A stretch of 64,000 bases of DNA from Planococcus ruber (GTDB taxonomy: Bacteria; Bacillota; Bacilli; Bacillales_A; Planococcaceae): contig NZ_JALHAG010000011.1 in the NCBI RefSeq assembly GCF_022819085.1, positions 124,001 through 188,000 of the forward strand, written 5' to 3'. This document shows positions 34,183-43,624 of the stretch, piece after piece (the stretch's first letter is position 1; each line of letters opens with the position of its first letter). The translations under genes were made by a program, and so were the position numbers. Below the pieces are notes generated by a model. It ran no database searches, had not been told where the DNA came from, and saw nothing but the letters and a program-made list of their open reading frames with translations.

Positions 34183-34688
34183 TAAAACTCCTCCAATGCC
34201 CGTTTTTCCATTTCTTTCACAAACGATTCTTTGCCCTCGATATACCGTTCGATATCCGTCGGGTATTTCATGGCCAATTCCTTTTTTAAAGTACCATATT
34301 TTTCCGCTTCTTGGGGATGTTTTTTCAAATAATCCCGAAATGCTAAGTGGCGATAAATTTCACCGCTGCCGTTTTCGTAGATATGCATATGGTGAGTGCG
34401 TAAGTCGCCGCCTTTTTGAAAATACCTTCTGCCTTTCAATCCGTTTTCTCCTTTGCCTTCATAACCCAATAGCTCAAATTTGGGATTGAATCGATCAACC
34501 GTTTCAATGTTTTTTACAACCGGCAGCAAATCGATGACAGGTTTAGCCGCCAATCCTCTCACAGCTGTGCTGCCGATATGATGAACCGCTACACACTCCT
34601 CTCCCAAAATCCTCTTAATTTCTTCTGCTTCTTGCCGGAACAGCTCTTCCCATTCTTCTTGATAATCGCAAATCTCCACTTTTCGCAT
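34182..34688 (-). CDS. GrpB-family (UPF0157) nucleotidyltransferase-fold protein
   Basis: 168 residues. GrpB family stretches VEICDYQEEWEELFRQE, VHHIGSTAVRGLAAKPVIDLLPVV and THHMHIYENGSGEIYRHLAFRDYLK. Function unknown. First of a pair with the Nudix hydrolase gene. Confidence 0.88.
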   Translation of the reverse strand: MRKVEICDYQEEWEELFRQEAEEIKRILGEECVAVHHIGSTAVRGLAAKPVIDLLPVVKNIETVDRFNPKFELLGYEGKGENGLKGRRYFQKGGDLRTHHMHIYENGSGEIYRHLAFRDYLKKHPQEAEKYGTLKKELAMKYPTDIERYIEGKESFVKEMEKRALEEF

Positions 34689-34715
34689 CTAAACATCCTC
34701 TCGCAGACAGTAAAA

Positions 34716-34739
34716 AGCGGCTTGCAGGCGCAAGCCGCT
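34716..34739 (-). terminator. terminator of the GNAT gene
   Basis: AGCGGCTTGC/GCAAGCCGCT, T run on the minus strand. Confidence 0.85.
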
Positions 34740-34751
34740 CTTCCTTCTTTA

Positions 34752-35225
34752 TTATTGGGCAGCTTTAGACGCTTCCTGATCCAAAGTGATGCCGTGCGTC
34801 GCTTCCGGAAGCCCCAGGTCTGCCGAAAATCCATTGGCCCGGTAGAACGCATCGGCCATTGATGAGTCTGTGCGGACCACGATCTCTTTAAAATGGCCCC
34901 GCCCATAATTAATGATTTCTTTTAATAGTTCCGTGCCAATGCCTTGTCGCCTCGCACTCGGAGAAATGTAAAAGCGCCGGAGCCTCCCCACACTCTCTTT
35001 TGGCGAATACGGATCCCGGTTTAAACCGCCAATGGCAACCAAATGATCATGATGGTCCCATACACCATAGAGCACTTCGCCTTCTTGATTGAACGTATTG
35101 GTGCCATCTTCATACTGGCTGACGAGCCGTCTAAGAAAGCGATAGCCTTCGGCTTCACTTTCTTCCACCAGTTTTGAGACATCCACCGATTTCAAATCAG
35201 TTATTTGCTTTAAGTTCTTCGTCAT
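34752..35225 (-). CDS. GNAT-family N-acetyltransferase
   Basis: 157 residues. Motif A PSARRQGIGTELLKEIINYGRGHF (near 95-118), then SMADAFYRANGFSADLGLPEATHGITLD. Typical small-molecule GNAT. ATG chosen six bases after AGGAGG. Monocistronic. Confidence 0.85.
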   Translation of the reverse strand: MTKNLKQITDLKSVDVSKLVEESEAEGYRFLRRLVSQYEDGTNTFNQEGEVLYGVWDHHDHLVAIGGLNRDPYSPKESVGRLRRFYISPSARRQGIGTELLKEIINYGRGHFKEIVVRTDSSMADAFYRANGFSADLGLPEATHGITLDQEASKAAQ

Positions 35226-35360
35226 GTCGCTCCTCCTCATCATGGTTTTGAATTGCCATTTCTTACGGATTCCAACATTTCTTTCACCTTGCTCTTTTAG
35301 TGTATAGAAAAAGCGCTGAACAATCCATAAAAGAGTGAATTTTCAAATAGGTTAAAAAGA

Positions 35361-35380
35361 AGCCTTGTATTTACAAGGCT
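35361..35380 (-). terminator. terminator of the Tat/FAD-dehydrogenase operon
   Basis: AGCCTTGTA/TACAAGGCT stem; modest T tail on the minus strand. Confidence 0.65.
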
Positions 35381-35391
35381 CCTGTCTGCAT

Positions 35392-36255
35392 TTATACCGC
35401 GGAAGATTCAATATCCGCTTTTTTGGCTTCCATTTTTTTGACGAGGTAAATGCTTGCTTCATAAAGGATCGCCATCGGAATCAACACCAGCAATTGGCTG
35501 ATGAAATCCGGTGGGGTAATCAAAGCCGAGACTATGGCCAGCACAAGATAAGACCACCTTCTTACATTTTTCATCGATGTGGAAGTCAAAATTCCAATGG
35601 AAGATAAAAACAATGCCACAATCGGCAATTCAAATAATAACCCCAAAGGTACAGTGGTCATGATCAAGAAATGTACATATTCATTCGCTGAAATCATTAC
35701 GGCAAAATTGGCCGCTCCAAGACCCACGAGGAATTGATAACTTAACGGATTCAAGATAAAGTAGCCGAATGCTACGCCGAGTATGAATAACAAGAGCATG
35801 ACCGGTGAATACAAACCGAGAAATTTCGATTCTTCTTCTTTTAATCCCGGTTTTACGAACTGCCAAAGAAAATGGCTTAAAAACGGCAATGACAAACCGA
35901 GTGCCAAAGTGACAGAAATCGATGTATAGAATTTAATAATTTCCAGCGGGCCAAGAATTACAAGATCATGCCCTCTCACCACATACGGAAACCAAAAATT
36001 CAAAGTGGAAAAGACCAACAGCAGGAAGAACAGAAAAACAAAAGCACTTTTAATTAATTGCTTGCGTAATTCTCCCAGATGGTCCACCAAAGTTTCTACC
36101 GGTTCTTCAGAAGGCCCTTTTGGCGGTTCCGTCGGCGGCTCTGCTGCAGTTATTTCTGCAGCAGGGGCCTCTGGAATCTTCTCCGCAGGGATTTCTGGCT
36201 GTACCGCTTTTTTATGCAGCGGGCTGATTAATTTGCGTTCGCCATACGGATCCAT
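35392..36255 (-). CDS. tatC: Tat translocase subunit TatC with N-terminal extension
   Basis: 287 residues, longer than usual (~245). An extra proline/glutamate-rich N-terminal tail of about 55 residues (PAEKIPEAPAAEITAAEPPTE in part) precedes the core LVDHLGELRKQLIKS. Six spans follow, with FVKPGLKEEESKFL and LGLLFELPIVALFL as family motifs. TatC recognises twin-arginine signals in the membrane. Last gene of the operon with tatA and a dehydrogenase carrying a Tat signal. Confidence 0.93.
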   Translation of the reverse strand: MDPYGERKLISPLHKKAVQPEIPAEKIPEAPAAEITAAEPPTEPPKGPSEEPVETLVDHLGELRKQLIKSAFVFLFFLLLVFSTLNFWFPYVVRGHDLVILGPLEIIKFYTSISVTLALGLSLPFLSHFLWQFVKPGLKEEESKFLGLYSPVMLLLFILGVAFGYFILNPLSYQFLVGLGAANFAVMISANEYVHFLIMTTVPLGLLFELPIVALFLSSIGILTSTSMKNVRRWSYLVLAIVSALITPPDFISQLLVLIPMAILYEASIYLVKKMEAKKADIESSAV

Positions 36256-36265
36256 TTAACCACCT

Positions 36266-36469
36266 TCAAATTTTTTCGGATTTTGTTTCTTCTTTCACTT
36301 CCGGTTTTTCGTCGTCATCCATAATGTCTTTTGCGGAACGTTTAAATTCAGACAGGGTTTTTCCGACTGCCCCACCGATTTCCGGCAATTTTCTCGGTCC
36401 AAATAAAATCAGAACAATCACCAAAATAATAATCAATCCTGGAACTCCAATTGATGCTAAGCCGCCCAT
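36266..36469 (-). CDS. tatA: Tat translocase subunit TatA
   Basis: 67 residues: one span ([18 protein letters not shown]), the hinge [23 protein letters not shown] and an acidic tail. TatA builds the pore-forming assembly. SD AGGAGGAG. Ends 10 bases before tatC. Confidence 0.95.
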   Translation of the reverse strand: MGGLASIGVPGLIIILVIVLILFGPRKLPEIGGAVGKTLSEFKRSAKDIMDDDEKPEVKEETKSEKI

Positions 36470-36522
36470 AAGATGTCTCCTCCTTTTTCTTGCTTAAATA
36501 GTCTTTCAATCCGCTTTTCTTT

Positions 36523-38235
36523 TTAAACTAAGGATCCTCCATTTTTGCTGTAGTTGATGATTCCTTCTGCGCAGCGATAAGCTAGAGCGCCTACGGTTCC
36601 GGTCGGGTTGTAACCGCCGTTATGCGCAAAGTTCCCTGCTCCTACTACGAAGAGGTTTTCCATATCCCAATGCTGGAGGTAGTTGTTGACTACGCTCGTT
36701 TCAGGCTCTGCTCCCATAATCGTACCGCCGGTGTTATGGGTCGTCTGGTAAGGCACGATGTCGTAATCGGAAATCGGGCTTCCTCCTACTACCGTCTTCG
36801 CACCCATTTCCTGCATGATTTCTGCAGCCCGTTCTGATACGTATTTATGCATCGCCCGGTCCTGGTCGGTAAAGTTATACGTCATTTGCAGCAAAGGCAC
36901 GCCATAAATGTCTTTATAGGTGCTGTCTAGAGATAAATAATTGTCACGGTGCGGCATGGAAGCACCCTGCCCGCCAATCGATAAAGATTTCAAGTAGTTT
37001 TCTATGGAAGCTTTCTTAAAATCGGCTCCCCATGACGGCGTATCCGGCGGAATAGGGTTGGTCAAAATTGGACGATTCCCGGTTTGGGTAATCGACAAAC
37101 TCGCTCCATGGATAAAGTCCAAATCGCTATGGTCAAAGTTGTCGCCATTAAAATCATCAATGGTCATTCCTAACGCGCCAGCGCCCATGAAGACATTCAT
37201 CTTCTCATCAAAGAAGCCGGATGCTCCTGGAAGGATTTGATAGCCATAGTTTTTGCCCAGCGTTCCTCTTCCAGTTTCCGGATCGTACATTTCGCCGATT
37301 TCTGATACCATGAGAAGTTTTGCATTGTTCAGCATGTAACTGGTCAATACCACCACTTCTGCCGGCTGGATAAATTCTTCGAAAGTAACGGTGTCAAAAT
37401 AACGGACTCCTGTTACCCGGTCTCCCTCTTTCATGATTTCCACTACATTTGAATTAAATTTAATTTCATAATTCCCTGTATCTTTTGCCGTTGGGACAAC
37501 CGTAATTTCCGGTGAAGTTTTCGCTCCGTACTCACAGCCGAAACGTTCACAGAAACCGCAGTATTGGCAAGCATTGATTTGCTGGCCATCCGGATTTTCA
37601 TAAGCTTCAGATAAGTTTGCGGACGGCATCATAAACGGCGAATAGCCGAGATTAGTTGTTGCTGACTCAAACTTTTTCAATATCGGCGTCTTTTTCATTG
37701 GCGGAGTCGGGTAATCGCTTGAGCGTTTGCCAGCGAATGGATTTTTGTCTTCTCCGGAGATGCCTGCGGTCTTTTCAAAACGGTCAAAATAAGGCTCTAA
37801 CTCATCATAAGTTATGCCCCAGTCTTGAATTGTGTATTCAGGAGGAAGTTTATTGGCTCCATATTTCTCATCTGTCATTGTTTTAATTTGGAAATCATAC
37901 GGCAGAAACCGCCAGTTTTGGCCATTCCAGTGCGTACCAGATCCTCCAAGGCCTTCTCCGAGCAAAAATGAGCCCATTTGGCGCATAGGTAAGGCTTTTT
38001 GGTCCCGTCTATTGCGGAACGTAATCGTTTCTTTCGACAAATCCTGCATCAATTCATAACGGACCGCATAGCGGTATTCGTCATGGACAATCGCGAAATC
38101 TTCCGTTCCGCGTTCCCGCCCGCGTTCGAGGCCCACGACTTTCAGTCCTTCTTTTGCACATTCAGCAGCAACAATGCCGCCCGTCCAGCCTACTCCGACT
38201 GTTACGACGTCTACTTTATCCAAAGTTGTGACCAT
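36523..38235 (-). CDS. GMC/gluconate-2-dehydrogenase-type flavoprotein subunit
   Basis: 570 residues. FAD-binding dinucleotide fold near the N-terminus (VVTVGVGWTGGIVAAECAKEGLKVVGLERG), GEGLGGSGTHWNGQNWRF and the C-terminal GTVGALAYRCAEGI. A cysteine cluster CQYCGFCERFGC (C-x2-C-x2-C-x4-C) is where FAD-dependent sugar dehydrogenases of this family hold an iron-sulfur cluster. It likely oxidises a sugar or sugar acid outside the cell and passes electrons to the respiratory chain. It has no signal peptide of its own, so hitchhiker export with the next gene's product is probable. No cytochrome c subunit gene adjoins. Confidence 0.85.
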   Translation of the reverse strand: MVTTLDKVDVVTVGVGWTGGIVAAECAKEGLKVVGLERGRERGTEDFAIVHDEYRYAVRYELMQDLSKETITFRNRRDQKALPMRQMGSFLLGEGLGGSGTHWNGQNWRFLPYDFQIKTMTDEKYGANKLPPEYTIQDWGITYDELEPYFDRFEKTAGISGEDKNPFAGKRSSDYPTPPMKKTPILKKFESATTNLGYSPFMMPSANLSEAYENPDGQQINACQYCGFCERFGCEYGAKTSPEITVVPTAKDTGNYEIKFNSNVVEIMKEGDRVTGVRYFDTVTFEEFIQPAEVVVLTSYMLNNAKLLMVSEIGEMYDPETGRGTLGKNYGYQILPGASGFFDEKMNVFMGAGALGMTIDDFNGDNFDHSDLDFIHGASLSITQTGNRPILTNPIPPDTPSWGADFKKASIENYLKSLSIGGQGASMPHRDNYLSLDSTYKDIYGVPLLQMTYNFTDQDRAMHKYVSERAAEIMQEMGAKTVVGGSPISDYDIVPYQTTHNTGGTIMGAEPETSVVNNYLQHWDMENLFVVGAGNFAHNGGYNPTGTVGALAYRCAEGIINYSKNGGSLV

Positions 38236-38253
38236 TGAGATTCCCCCTCCTTG

Positions 38254-39012
38254 TTAATGCTGCATACCGAGAGATTTCGGTTCGATTTCTACATATTCTT
38301 CGCTTTCAATTTGATTAATATAGGAAGCCTGATGCCCTGGGAAGCCTTTCATTTTCCAGCCTTCCATTCCTTCATTGCCTGAATAGATTGGATCTGCATA
38401 GGCTCCTTCAAGCGTCGCCATGCGCAGTAATTTAAAGAAAAACAAAGCCGAAACACCTTTCATTTCGATTTCATCTTCCTGGAACGCTGTTAAAATTTCA
38501 TCCATCTGCTCTCCTTCAAGCTCTACGAAATCCGTTTCGAAGCGGCTTTGCGCTTCCTGCTGCATTAATTGCAGCCCTTGGCGGAACATTTCATTTCGCT
38601 TCAGGCGGCTCTGGTAGCCTTGCGTAGTTTGGCCTTCTTCAAACGGCCCTTGCATATATTCTTTTGAATTTTCGCCGTAGGCTCCTGCCAATTGCTTATC
38701 GATAAAATAAGGCACCCCGAGTCCAATGGCTCCTGGTCCAAGATCGTCTTCCGGAAAAATACGTTCTGTGGCATTTGCTAAAATTTGGAATTCAGCATCA
38801 TTTTTAAAGAACATTAATCCCCTGACTCCGCCGGCTGACCCTTCCCCGTGCTGTTCCCCACTTGGGGCCGGTGCATTGGATGAAGCGTTGTTGTTGTTTG
38901 AATTCGCGCCAATAAGACCGCCGATAATTCCACCGCCGATAAGAGCTCCTGTCGCAATTCCTGAAGTCTTCAGAAAGTCGCGCCTTGAATAATTTTTAGT
39001 TTCTTTTGCCAT
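38254..39012 (-). CDS. gluconate-2-dehydrogenase subunit 3-like protein with Tat signal
   Basis: 252 residues. Twin-arginine signal: YSRRDFLKTSGIATGALIGGG (8-28), then a low-complexity linker with Asn/Ser and a subunit-3 domain (ANATERIFPEDDLGPGAIGLGVPYFIDKQLAGAYGENSKEY). Subunit 3 pairs with the flavoprotein and carries it across the membrane. I chose the ATG before AKETKN, after AAGGA. First gene of the operon that ends with tatA and tatC. Confidence 0.88.
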   Translation of the reverse strand: MAKETKNYSRRDFLKTSGIATGALIGGGIIGGLIGANSNNNNASSNAPAPSGEQHGEGSAGGVRGLMFFKNDAEFQILANATERIFPEDDLGPGAIGLGVPYFIDKQLAGAYGENSKEYMQGPFEEGQTTQGYQSRLKRNEMFRQGLQLMQQEAQSRFETDFVELEGEQMDEILTAFQEDEIEMKGVSALFFFKLLRMATLEGAYADPIYSGNEGMEGWKMKGFPGHQASYINQIESEEYVEIEPKSLGMQH

Positions 39013-39177
39013 TTTCCTTGCCCCCTTTTCATAAATTAAAAATAATGAATATTTTCGTATAATACCCTTTTGAAAAAAAAATACACGCATTGTGAGAAAA
39101 AAGTTTTGAATTTTTTAGAAAGAAACAGACTAAGCGGCTCTAATGCTGGCTTCCGCTCTTTTATTTTCCATAAAAAA

Positions 39178-39205
39178 AGGCCAAGGGAATGGTCACCTCG
39201 GCTTT
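39178..39205 (-). terminator. terminator of the LysM-3D gene
   Basis: AAGGCCAAGG/CCTCGGCTT with one bulge and a seven-T tail on the minus strand. Confidence 0.6.
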
Positions 39206-39220
39206 GTAGCATGTACTATA

Positions 39221-40000
39221 TTAGTTTAAGATTTTGATGTTGATCGATTTGCGTCCCCAGTCCAAAGCTCCGCTTTGAGTCGGGATGAAAACGTCGATTT
39301 TGTTTCCTTTGATTGCGCCGCCAGTATCGCCGGCAATTGCTTCTCCGTACCCTTCAACCCAAACTTTTGAACCAAGCGGGATGACAGTTGGATCTACGGC
39401 AATGACTTTTTGGTTCGGATTTGAACGAAGATCGATTCCTGTTGCAGTTACGCCAGAGCATCCTGCACAATAAGCTGTATAAGCTGTTGCTGAAACCGTC
39501 ATTTCTTTACCAGATTGCTCTGATGCTGCAGGTGCTGCTGTTTTAGCAGGAGCTGCTTGAGATGCCGTTTTTGCCGGCGCTGCTTCTTGAGGTGCTTTCG
39601 GCACAGAAATTGGAGATCCGCCGCTGACTACTAATTTGTCGCCAGGATAAATCCAGTGTCCTGTAATTCCGTTCCAGCTCATTAGCGTATCAAGTGAAAT
39701 ACCATGGGCTTGTGCAATTTTGAATAGGGTGTCGCCACTTGCTACAGTGTATGTAGACTTTTCTTGTGACACTTCAACCTTTTCTTCTGATGCAACTTCA
39801 AGCTGCTGTTTTGGGTAAATGATGTCGGATGATAAATCGTTCCATCCTTTTAATTGTTCTACTGTAACGTTCTGCGCTTGTGAAATGCTCCACAGCGTGT
39901 CACCGGATTCTACTGTATAAGATGATTGAGCGCTAGCTTGGCTGGCTGCTCCTACACTTAATGCTGCAATTGCAGTTAGTGTAATGATTTGCTTCTTCAT
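39221..40000 (-). CDS. secreted LysM and 3D-domain protein (YocH-like lytic enzyme)
   Basis: 259 residues. Signal peptide ending ASQASAQ (about 1-24), two LysM repeats (YTVESGDTLWSISQAQNVTVEQLKGWN; YTVASGDTLFKIAQAHGISLDTLMSWN), an Ala/Pro linker and a C-terminal 3D domain (TAYTAYCAGCSGVTATG, IAVDPTVIPLGSKVWVEGYG, AGDTGGAIKGNKIDVF) with its Asp residues. The 3D fold occurs in lytic transglycosylases; it should remodel peptidoglycan. Start is the ATG ten bases after AAGGAGG. Confidence 0.9.
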   Translation of the reverse strand: MKKQIITLTAIAALSVGAASQASAQSSYTVESGDTLWSISQAQNVTVEQLKGWNDLSSDIIYPKQQLEVASEEKVEVSQEKSTYTVASGDTLFKIAQAHGISLDTLMSWNGITGHWIYPGDKLVVSGGSPISVPKAPQEAAPAKTASQAAPAKTAAPAASEQSGKEMTVSATAYTAYCAGCSGVTATGIDLRSNPNQKVIAVDPTVIPLGSKVWVEGYGEAIAGDTGGAIKGNKIDVFIPTQSGALDWGRKSINIKILN

Positions 40001-40034
40001 AAAATGAATTTCCTCCTTTTCACTAACAGGAGTC

Positions 40035-40062
40035 ATCATACCACCTACAGATTTCAAGACAA
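40035..40062 (-). promoter_or_regulatory. promoter of the LysM-3D gene
   Basis: TTGTCT and TATGAT, 16-base spacer, minus strand. A small dyad TTACA-ATC-TGTAA lies farther upstream at 40116-40128. I see no clear WalR direct repeat. Confidence 0.5.
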
Positions 40063-40214
40063 TGACAAACCGACAGATATAAAATAACAATTACGTTACG
40101 TCATCTTCTACTATATTACAATCTGTAATAAATCTGATTTCGCCAATGAAATAAGGATTTTATTTACATTTTTATGTTTTTCGTTTAAAAAACCGGCATT
40201 TTCAGCACAAAAAA

Positions 40215-40240
40215 AACGGAAGCTGCTCTGAGCCTCCGTT
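40215..40240 (-). terminator. terminator of the ferredoxin reductase gene
   Basis: AACGGAAGCT/AGCCTCCGTT-type stem with T tract on the minus strand. Confidence 0.7.
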
Positions 40241-40245
40241 TTTTC

Positions 40246-41232
40246 TTATTTGAATACGCTTGTACTGTGAAGCGGCTGGATCTTCGATTTTGGATCCAAA
40301 TACGCTTTTGCATTGTTGATCGCTGTTGGCGCTTCACCGAAGCCCACCGCAATCAGCTTCACTTTTCCTTCATACGTTGCGATATCTCCTGCTGCGTAGA
40401 TTCCTGGAACACTGGTTTCCATTTTTGAATTTACGACCACGGAGTTTTTCTCCATTTCAAGGCCCCATTCTTTGATTGGCCCAAGTGAAGTGATATTGCC
40501 ATAGTTGACGATGACGTGATCCACTTCGAGGCGTTCTTCGTTTCCTTCTTTGTCAATCAGCACCAATTCACGGACTTGCCCGTTCTCGCCGACCAATTCC
40601 TTGACGCCGTAAGGTTTTTTAATCTCAACTTTCGATTCCATCAACGTGTCAATGTTTGCCTCATGTGCAGTCATCTTGTCTCTGCGATGGCTTAAGGTAA
40701 CATGGGAAGCAACATTTTCAAGCATCATCGCCCAGTCAACAGCCGAGTCTCCTCCGCCAAGGACGACCACTTTCTTGCCGCTGAACATCGTCAAATCTTT
40801 TACTCCGTAATGCAAAGACGTACCTTCAAATGCTTCAGAACCTTCAACACCCAATTTACGCGGTTGGAATGCCCCTACTCCAGCAGTCAAAAGAATAGCC
40901 TTCGTGTAATGCAGACCTTTATCTGTCTGGATCACAAAATGGTCATCTTGACGTTCAACCGTGGAAACCGTTTCTTCTAAACAAATGGAAGGATCTCCGT
41001 AATTTGCTTGGACAACTAGATTGTCTACTAGATCCTTCGCAAGGACTTTCGTAAATCCGCCAACATCATAAATAAATTTATCTGGGTATAATTCAGTCAG
41101 CTGTCCGCCCAATTGAGGCAAGCTGTCTAAAATTTTCACTTTCATTTTTCTCATGCCGCCATAAAAAGAAGCAAATAAGCCGGTTGGACCGCCGCCAATG
41201 ATTGTTATATCAAAAATTTCACGCTCTTCCAT
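40246..41232 (-). CDS. ferredoxin/flavodoxin--NADP reductase, thioredoxin reductase-like (YumC type)
   Basis: 328 residues. FAD motif [26 protein letters not shown], second NADP motif [16 protein letters not shown] and C-terminal [38 protein letters not shown]. It lacks the CxxC of thioredoxin reductase, so it is the ferredoxin-NADP+ reductase type, supplying reduced ferredoxin or flavodoxin. Monocistronic. Confidence 0.92.
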   Translation of the reverse strand: MEEREIFDITIIGGGPTGLFASFYGGMRKMKVKILDSLPQLGGQLTELYPDKFIYDVGGFTKVLAKDLVDNLVVQANYGDPSICLEETVSTVERQDDHFVIQTDKGLHYTKAILLTAGVGAFQPRKLGVEGSEAFEGTSLHYGVKDLTMFSGKKVVVLGGGDSAVDWAMMLENVASHVTLSHRRDKMTAHEANIDTLMESKVEIKKPYGVKELVGENGQVRELVLIDKEGNEERLEVDHVIVNYGNITSLGPIKEWGLEMEKNSVVVNSKMETSVPGIYAAGDIATYEGKVKLIAVGFGEAPTAINNAKAYLDPKSKIQPLHSTSVFK

Positions 41233-41410
41233 TTCAACACTCCTAATCTACTCAATAATTATATCCTATCATATTGTCCCCTATTTCACGCAATCAGACT
41301 ATTGATTGAAATTGAAAACGTTAAAGTCGGAGAATTTCGTTTATTAACTGCTTTTTAGGCGTTTATTGCGTACACTGGGTGGTAGAGTGTTGGAGAAAGG
41401 ATGAGGGGCA

Positions 41411-42202
41411 ATGGATTTAGGTTTAACGGATAAAGTAGCGGTAGTCATGGCTTCCAGCAAAGGGCTGGGAAAAGCTGCGGCTTTGGAGTTCGCGCAAGAA
41501 GGAGCGATTGTCATCATTTCGAGCCGGCATCGAAAAGAACTGGACATAACATGCCGAGAGATTAAACAGCAAAGCCCAGGTGCTTCCGTGCATACAAAAG
41601 TCTGCGACATGTCAAAAGAGAAGGACATCAGCGCTTTCTTCGACGCCATCCTGAGCGAGTTCGGCAAAATCGATATTCTCGTCAATAATACAGGCGGACC
41701 GAAAGCAGGCGGATTCAGCGATGTGACAGATGAGAACTGGTACGCCTCATTCGAACAAAATTTATTATCCTATATCCGCACCACCCGCGCTGTTCTTCCT
41801 TCTATGAAAGAGCAGCAATTCGGGCGCATCATCAATATCTCGTCTTCTTCGACGAAAGAAGTGCTGGACGGCTTGATCTTATCCAATACTTTCCGCGCAG
41901 GCATGGTGGGATTCGCAAAAACCTTGGCCCGTGAAGTGGCAAGCGACAATATCTTAGTCAACACCATCGGCCCCGGCCGGATAGAGACAGACCGGGTCAC
42001 CGAACTGGATCAGCTGGAAGCCGACAAACAGCAGCTTCCGCTCGCAGAACTGACGAAACAAAAGGTAGCGGGCCTGCCGATCGGACGCTACGGACAACCG
42101 GCAGAATTTGCGAAAGTCGTGGTATTTCTTGCTTCCTCCGCCAATACGTATATGACCGGGCAATCGTTGGTCGTGGAAGGCGGCTTGCTGAAAGCACTTT
42201 AA
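41411..42202 (+). CDS. SDR-family protein lacking the Tyr-x3-Lys motif
   Basis: 263 residues. Rossmann start KVAVVMASSKGLGKAAALEF and NNTGG are intact. After INISSSSTKEV the expected YxxxK reads LSNTFRAGMVG, so the catalytic Tyr and Lys are gone. C-terminal TGQSLVVEGGLLKAL is standard. Either a divergent enzyme subgroup using other residues or a non-catalytic binder. SD AAAGGATGAGG. It is not a truncation. Confidence 0.85.
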   Translation: MDLGLTDKVAVVMASSKGLGKAAALEFAQEGAIVIISSRHRKELDITCREIKQQSPGASVHTKVCDMSKEKDISAFFDAILSEFGKIDILVNNTGGPKAGGFSDVTDENWYASFEQNLLSYIRTTRAVLPSMKEQQFGRIINISSSSTKEVLDGLILSNTFRAGMVGFAKTLAREVASDNILVNTIGPGRIETDRVTELDQLEADKQQLPLAELTKQKVAGLPIGRYGQPAEFAKVVVFLASSANTYMTGQSLVVEGGLLKAL

Positions 42203-42277
42203 ACGGCAAATGATTATACAGCCAACCGAAAAATCGATATACTGGAAAATGAACCAATTAAAAAGGAGATGTTTTTA

Positions 42278-42721
42278 ATGGCTAAAAAAGGTCACATCCA
42301 CATGGAAAACGGCGAAATCATCAATTTCGAACTTTTCCCAAATGAAGCACCAAACACTGTAGCAAACTTCGAGCAGCTTGCAAACTCAGGTTTCTATAAT
42401 GACGTAACATTCCACCGCGTAATTCCTGGCTTCGTAAGCCAAGGCGGCGACCCAACCGGCACGGGTGCTGGCGGCAGCGGCAAAACAATCAAATGCGAAA
42501 CTGAAGGCAACCCGCATAAGCATGAAGCAGGCAGCCTGTCGATGGCTCATGCCGGCAAAGACACTGGATCTAGCCAGTTCTTTATCGTCCATGAACCACA
42601 GCCGCATCTTGACGGCGTCCACACAGTCTTCGGAAAAGTTGACGAAGCTGGCGTGAAAATCGCACGCGCAATGAAAAACGGCGACAAAATGACGAAAGTC
42701 CACGTATTCGACGAAGAATAA
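42278..42721 (+). CDS. ppiB: peptidyl-prolyl cis-trans isomerase, cyclophilin type
   Basis: 147 residues, cyclophilin core: [40 protein letters not shown], with the catalytic Arg in [24 protein letters not shown] and HTVFGKV. Accelerates proline isomerisation in the cytosol. ATG follows AAAGGAGATG. Terminator downstream. Confidence 0.95.
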   Translation: MAKKGHIHMENGEIINFELFPNEAPNTVANFEQLANSGFYNDVTFHRVIPGFVSQGGDPTGTGAGGSGKTIKCETEGNPHKHEAGSLSMAHAGKDTGSSQFFIVHEPQPHLDGVHTVFGKVDEAGVKIARAMKNGDKMTKVHVFDEE

Positions 42722-42732
42722 GAGTGCGAATG

Positions 42733-42758
42733 GCCCGGCTTGAATAATCAAGCCGGGC
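42733..42758 (+). terminator. terminator of ppiB
   Basis: GCCCGGCTTGA/TCAAGCCGGGC, then six T. Confidence 0.92.
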
Positions 42759-42778
42759 TTTTTTATGATTTTTTCTAG

Positions 42779-42849
42779 ATACGCACAGTTATCCCGCAAA
42801 TACGTATAGAAGCCAGCCGAGAATACGCCCCAATGCTGACAAAATACGC
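42779..42849 (-). repeat. degenerate repeat array C, GCGTAT units
   Basis: Read on the minus strand, GCGTATTTT, GCGTATTCT, ACGTATTTG and GCGTATCTA recur at 21, 23 and 21 bp. They share the GCGTATTT heart of arrays A and B but not the GCGCGC core. Like those, it lies between a terminator and a convergent minus-strand gene. Confidence 0.5.
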
Positions 42850-42873
42850 TTCTAACCGAAAAACTCCATAAAA

Positions 42874-42894
42874 AAACACGCACAAGGCGTGTTT
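42874..42894 (-). terminator. terminator of glnQ
   Basis: AAACACGC/GCGTGTTT stem with a T run on the minus strand. Confidence 0.75.
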
Positions 42895-42895
42895 T

Positions 42896-43624
42896 CTATA
42901 ATACTTTGCTTAAGAATGATTTTGTCCGCTCATGCTGCGGATTGCCAAATAATTCACTTGGCACATTTTCTTCAACGATATAGCCGCCGTCGATAAACAT
43001 GACACGGTCGCCCACTTCACGTGCGAACCCCATTTCATGCGTTACAACGACCATCGTCATCCCTTCTACCGCCAATTGCTTCATAACGTCCAACACATCC
43101 CCGACCATTTCCGGATCGAGTGCAGAAGTCGGCTCATCGAAAAGCATGATTTTCGGATCCATTGCCAGCGCCCGGGCGATCGCCACCCGCTGTTTCTGTC
43201 CGCCGGATAGTTGGCCTGGATAGACATTCGCCTTTTCACGCAAACCGACTTTGTCCAATAGCTCATACGCTTTTTCCGTAATTGCTTTTTTATCATTCTT
43301 CTTTAATTTCATCGGTGCCAATGTGACGTTTTCCAATACACTTTTATGCGGAAACAAATTAAATTGCTGGAACACCATTCCCACATCCTGGCGAATTTTG
43401 TTGATATCATTTTTAGGTTCGGTGATATCCACGCCTTCAATATACACGTGGCCCCCGGTAATATCTTCTAAACGGTTCAAGCACCGGAGAAACGTACTTT
43501 TTCCTGATCCAGACGGACCGATTACGCATACCACTTCTTTTTCTTCGATCACCGTGCTGATATCCTTCAAAACTTCCAGCTTGCCGAATGATTTTTTTAA
43601 GTTCTCTACTCTGATCATTGTCAT
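42896..43624 (-). CDS. glnQ: polar amino acid ABC importer, ATPase (GlnQ-like)
   Basis: 242 residues. Walker [12 protein letters not shown]-loop [16 protein letters not shown], signature [19 protein letters not shown], Walker [15 protein letters not shown] and H-loop [15 protein letters not shown]. It drives glutamine-type uptake with the next two genes. ATG overlaps the permease stop (ATGA). Confidence 0.93.
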   Translation of the reverse strand: MTMIRVENLKKSFGKLEVLKDISTVIEEKEVVCVIGPSGSGKSTFLRCLNRLEDITGGHVYIEGVDITEPKNDINKIRQDVGMVFQQFNLFPHKSVLENVTLAPMKLKKNDKKAITEKAYELLDKVGLREKANVYPGQLSGGQKQRVAIARALAMDPKIMLFDEPTSALDPEMVGDVLDVMKQLAVEGMTMVVVTHEMGFAREVGDRVMFIDGGYIVEENVPSELFGNPQHERTKSFLSKVL

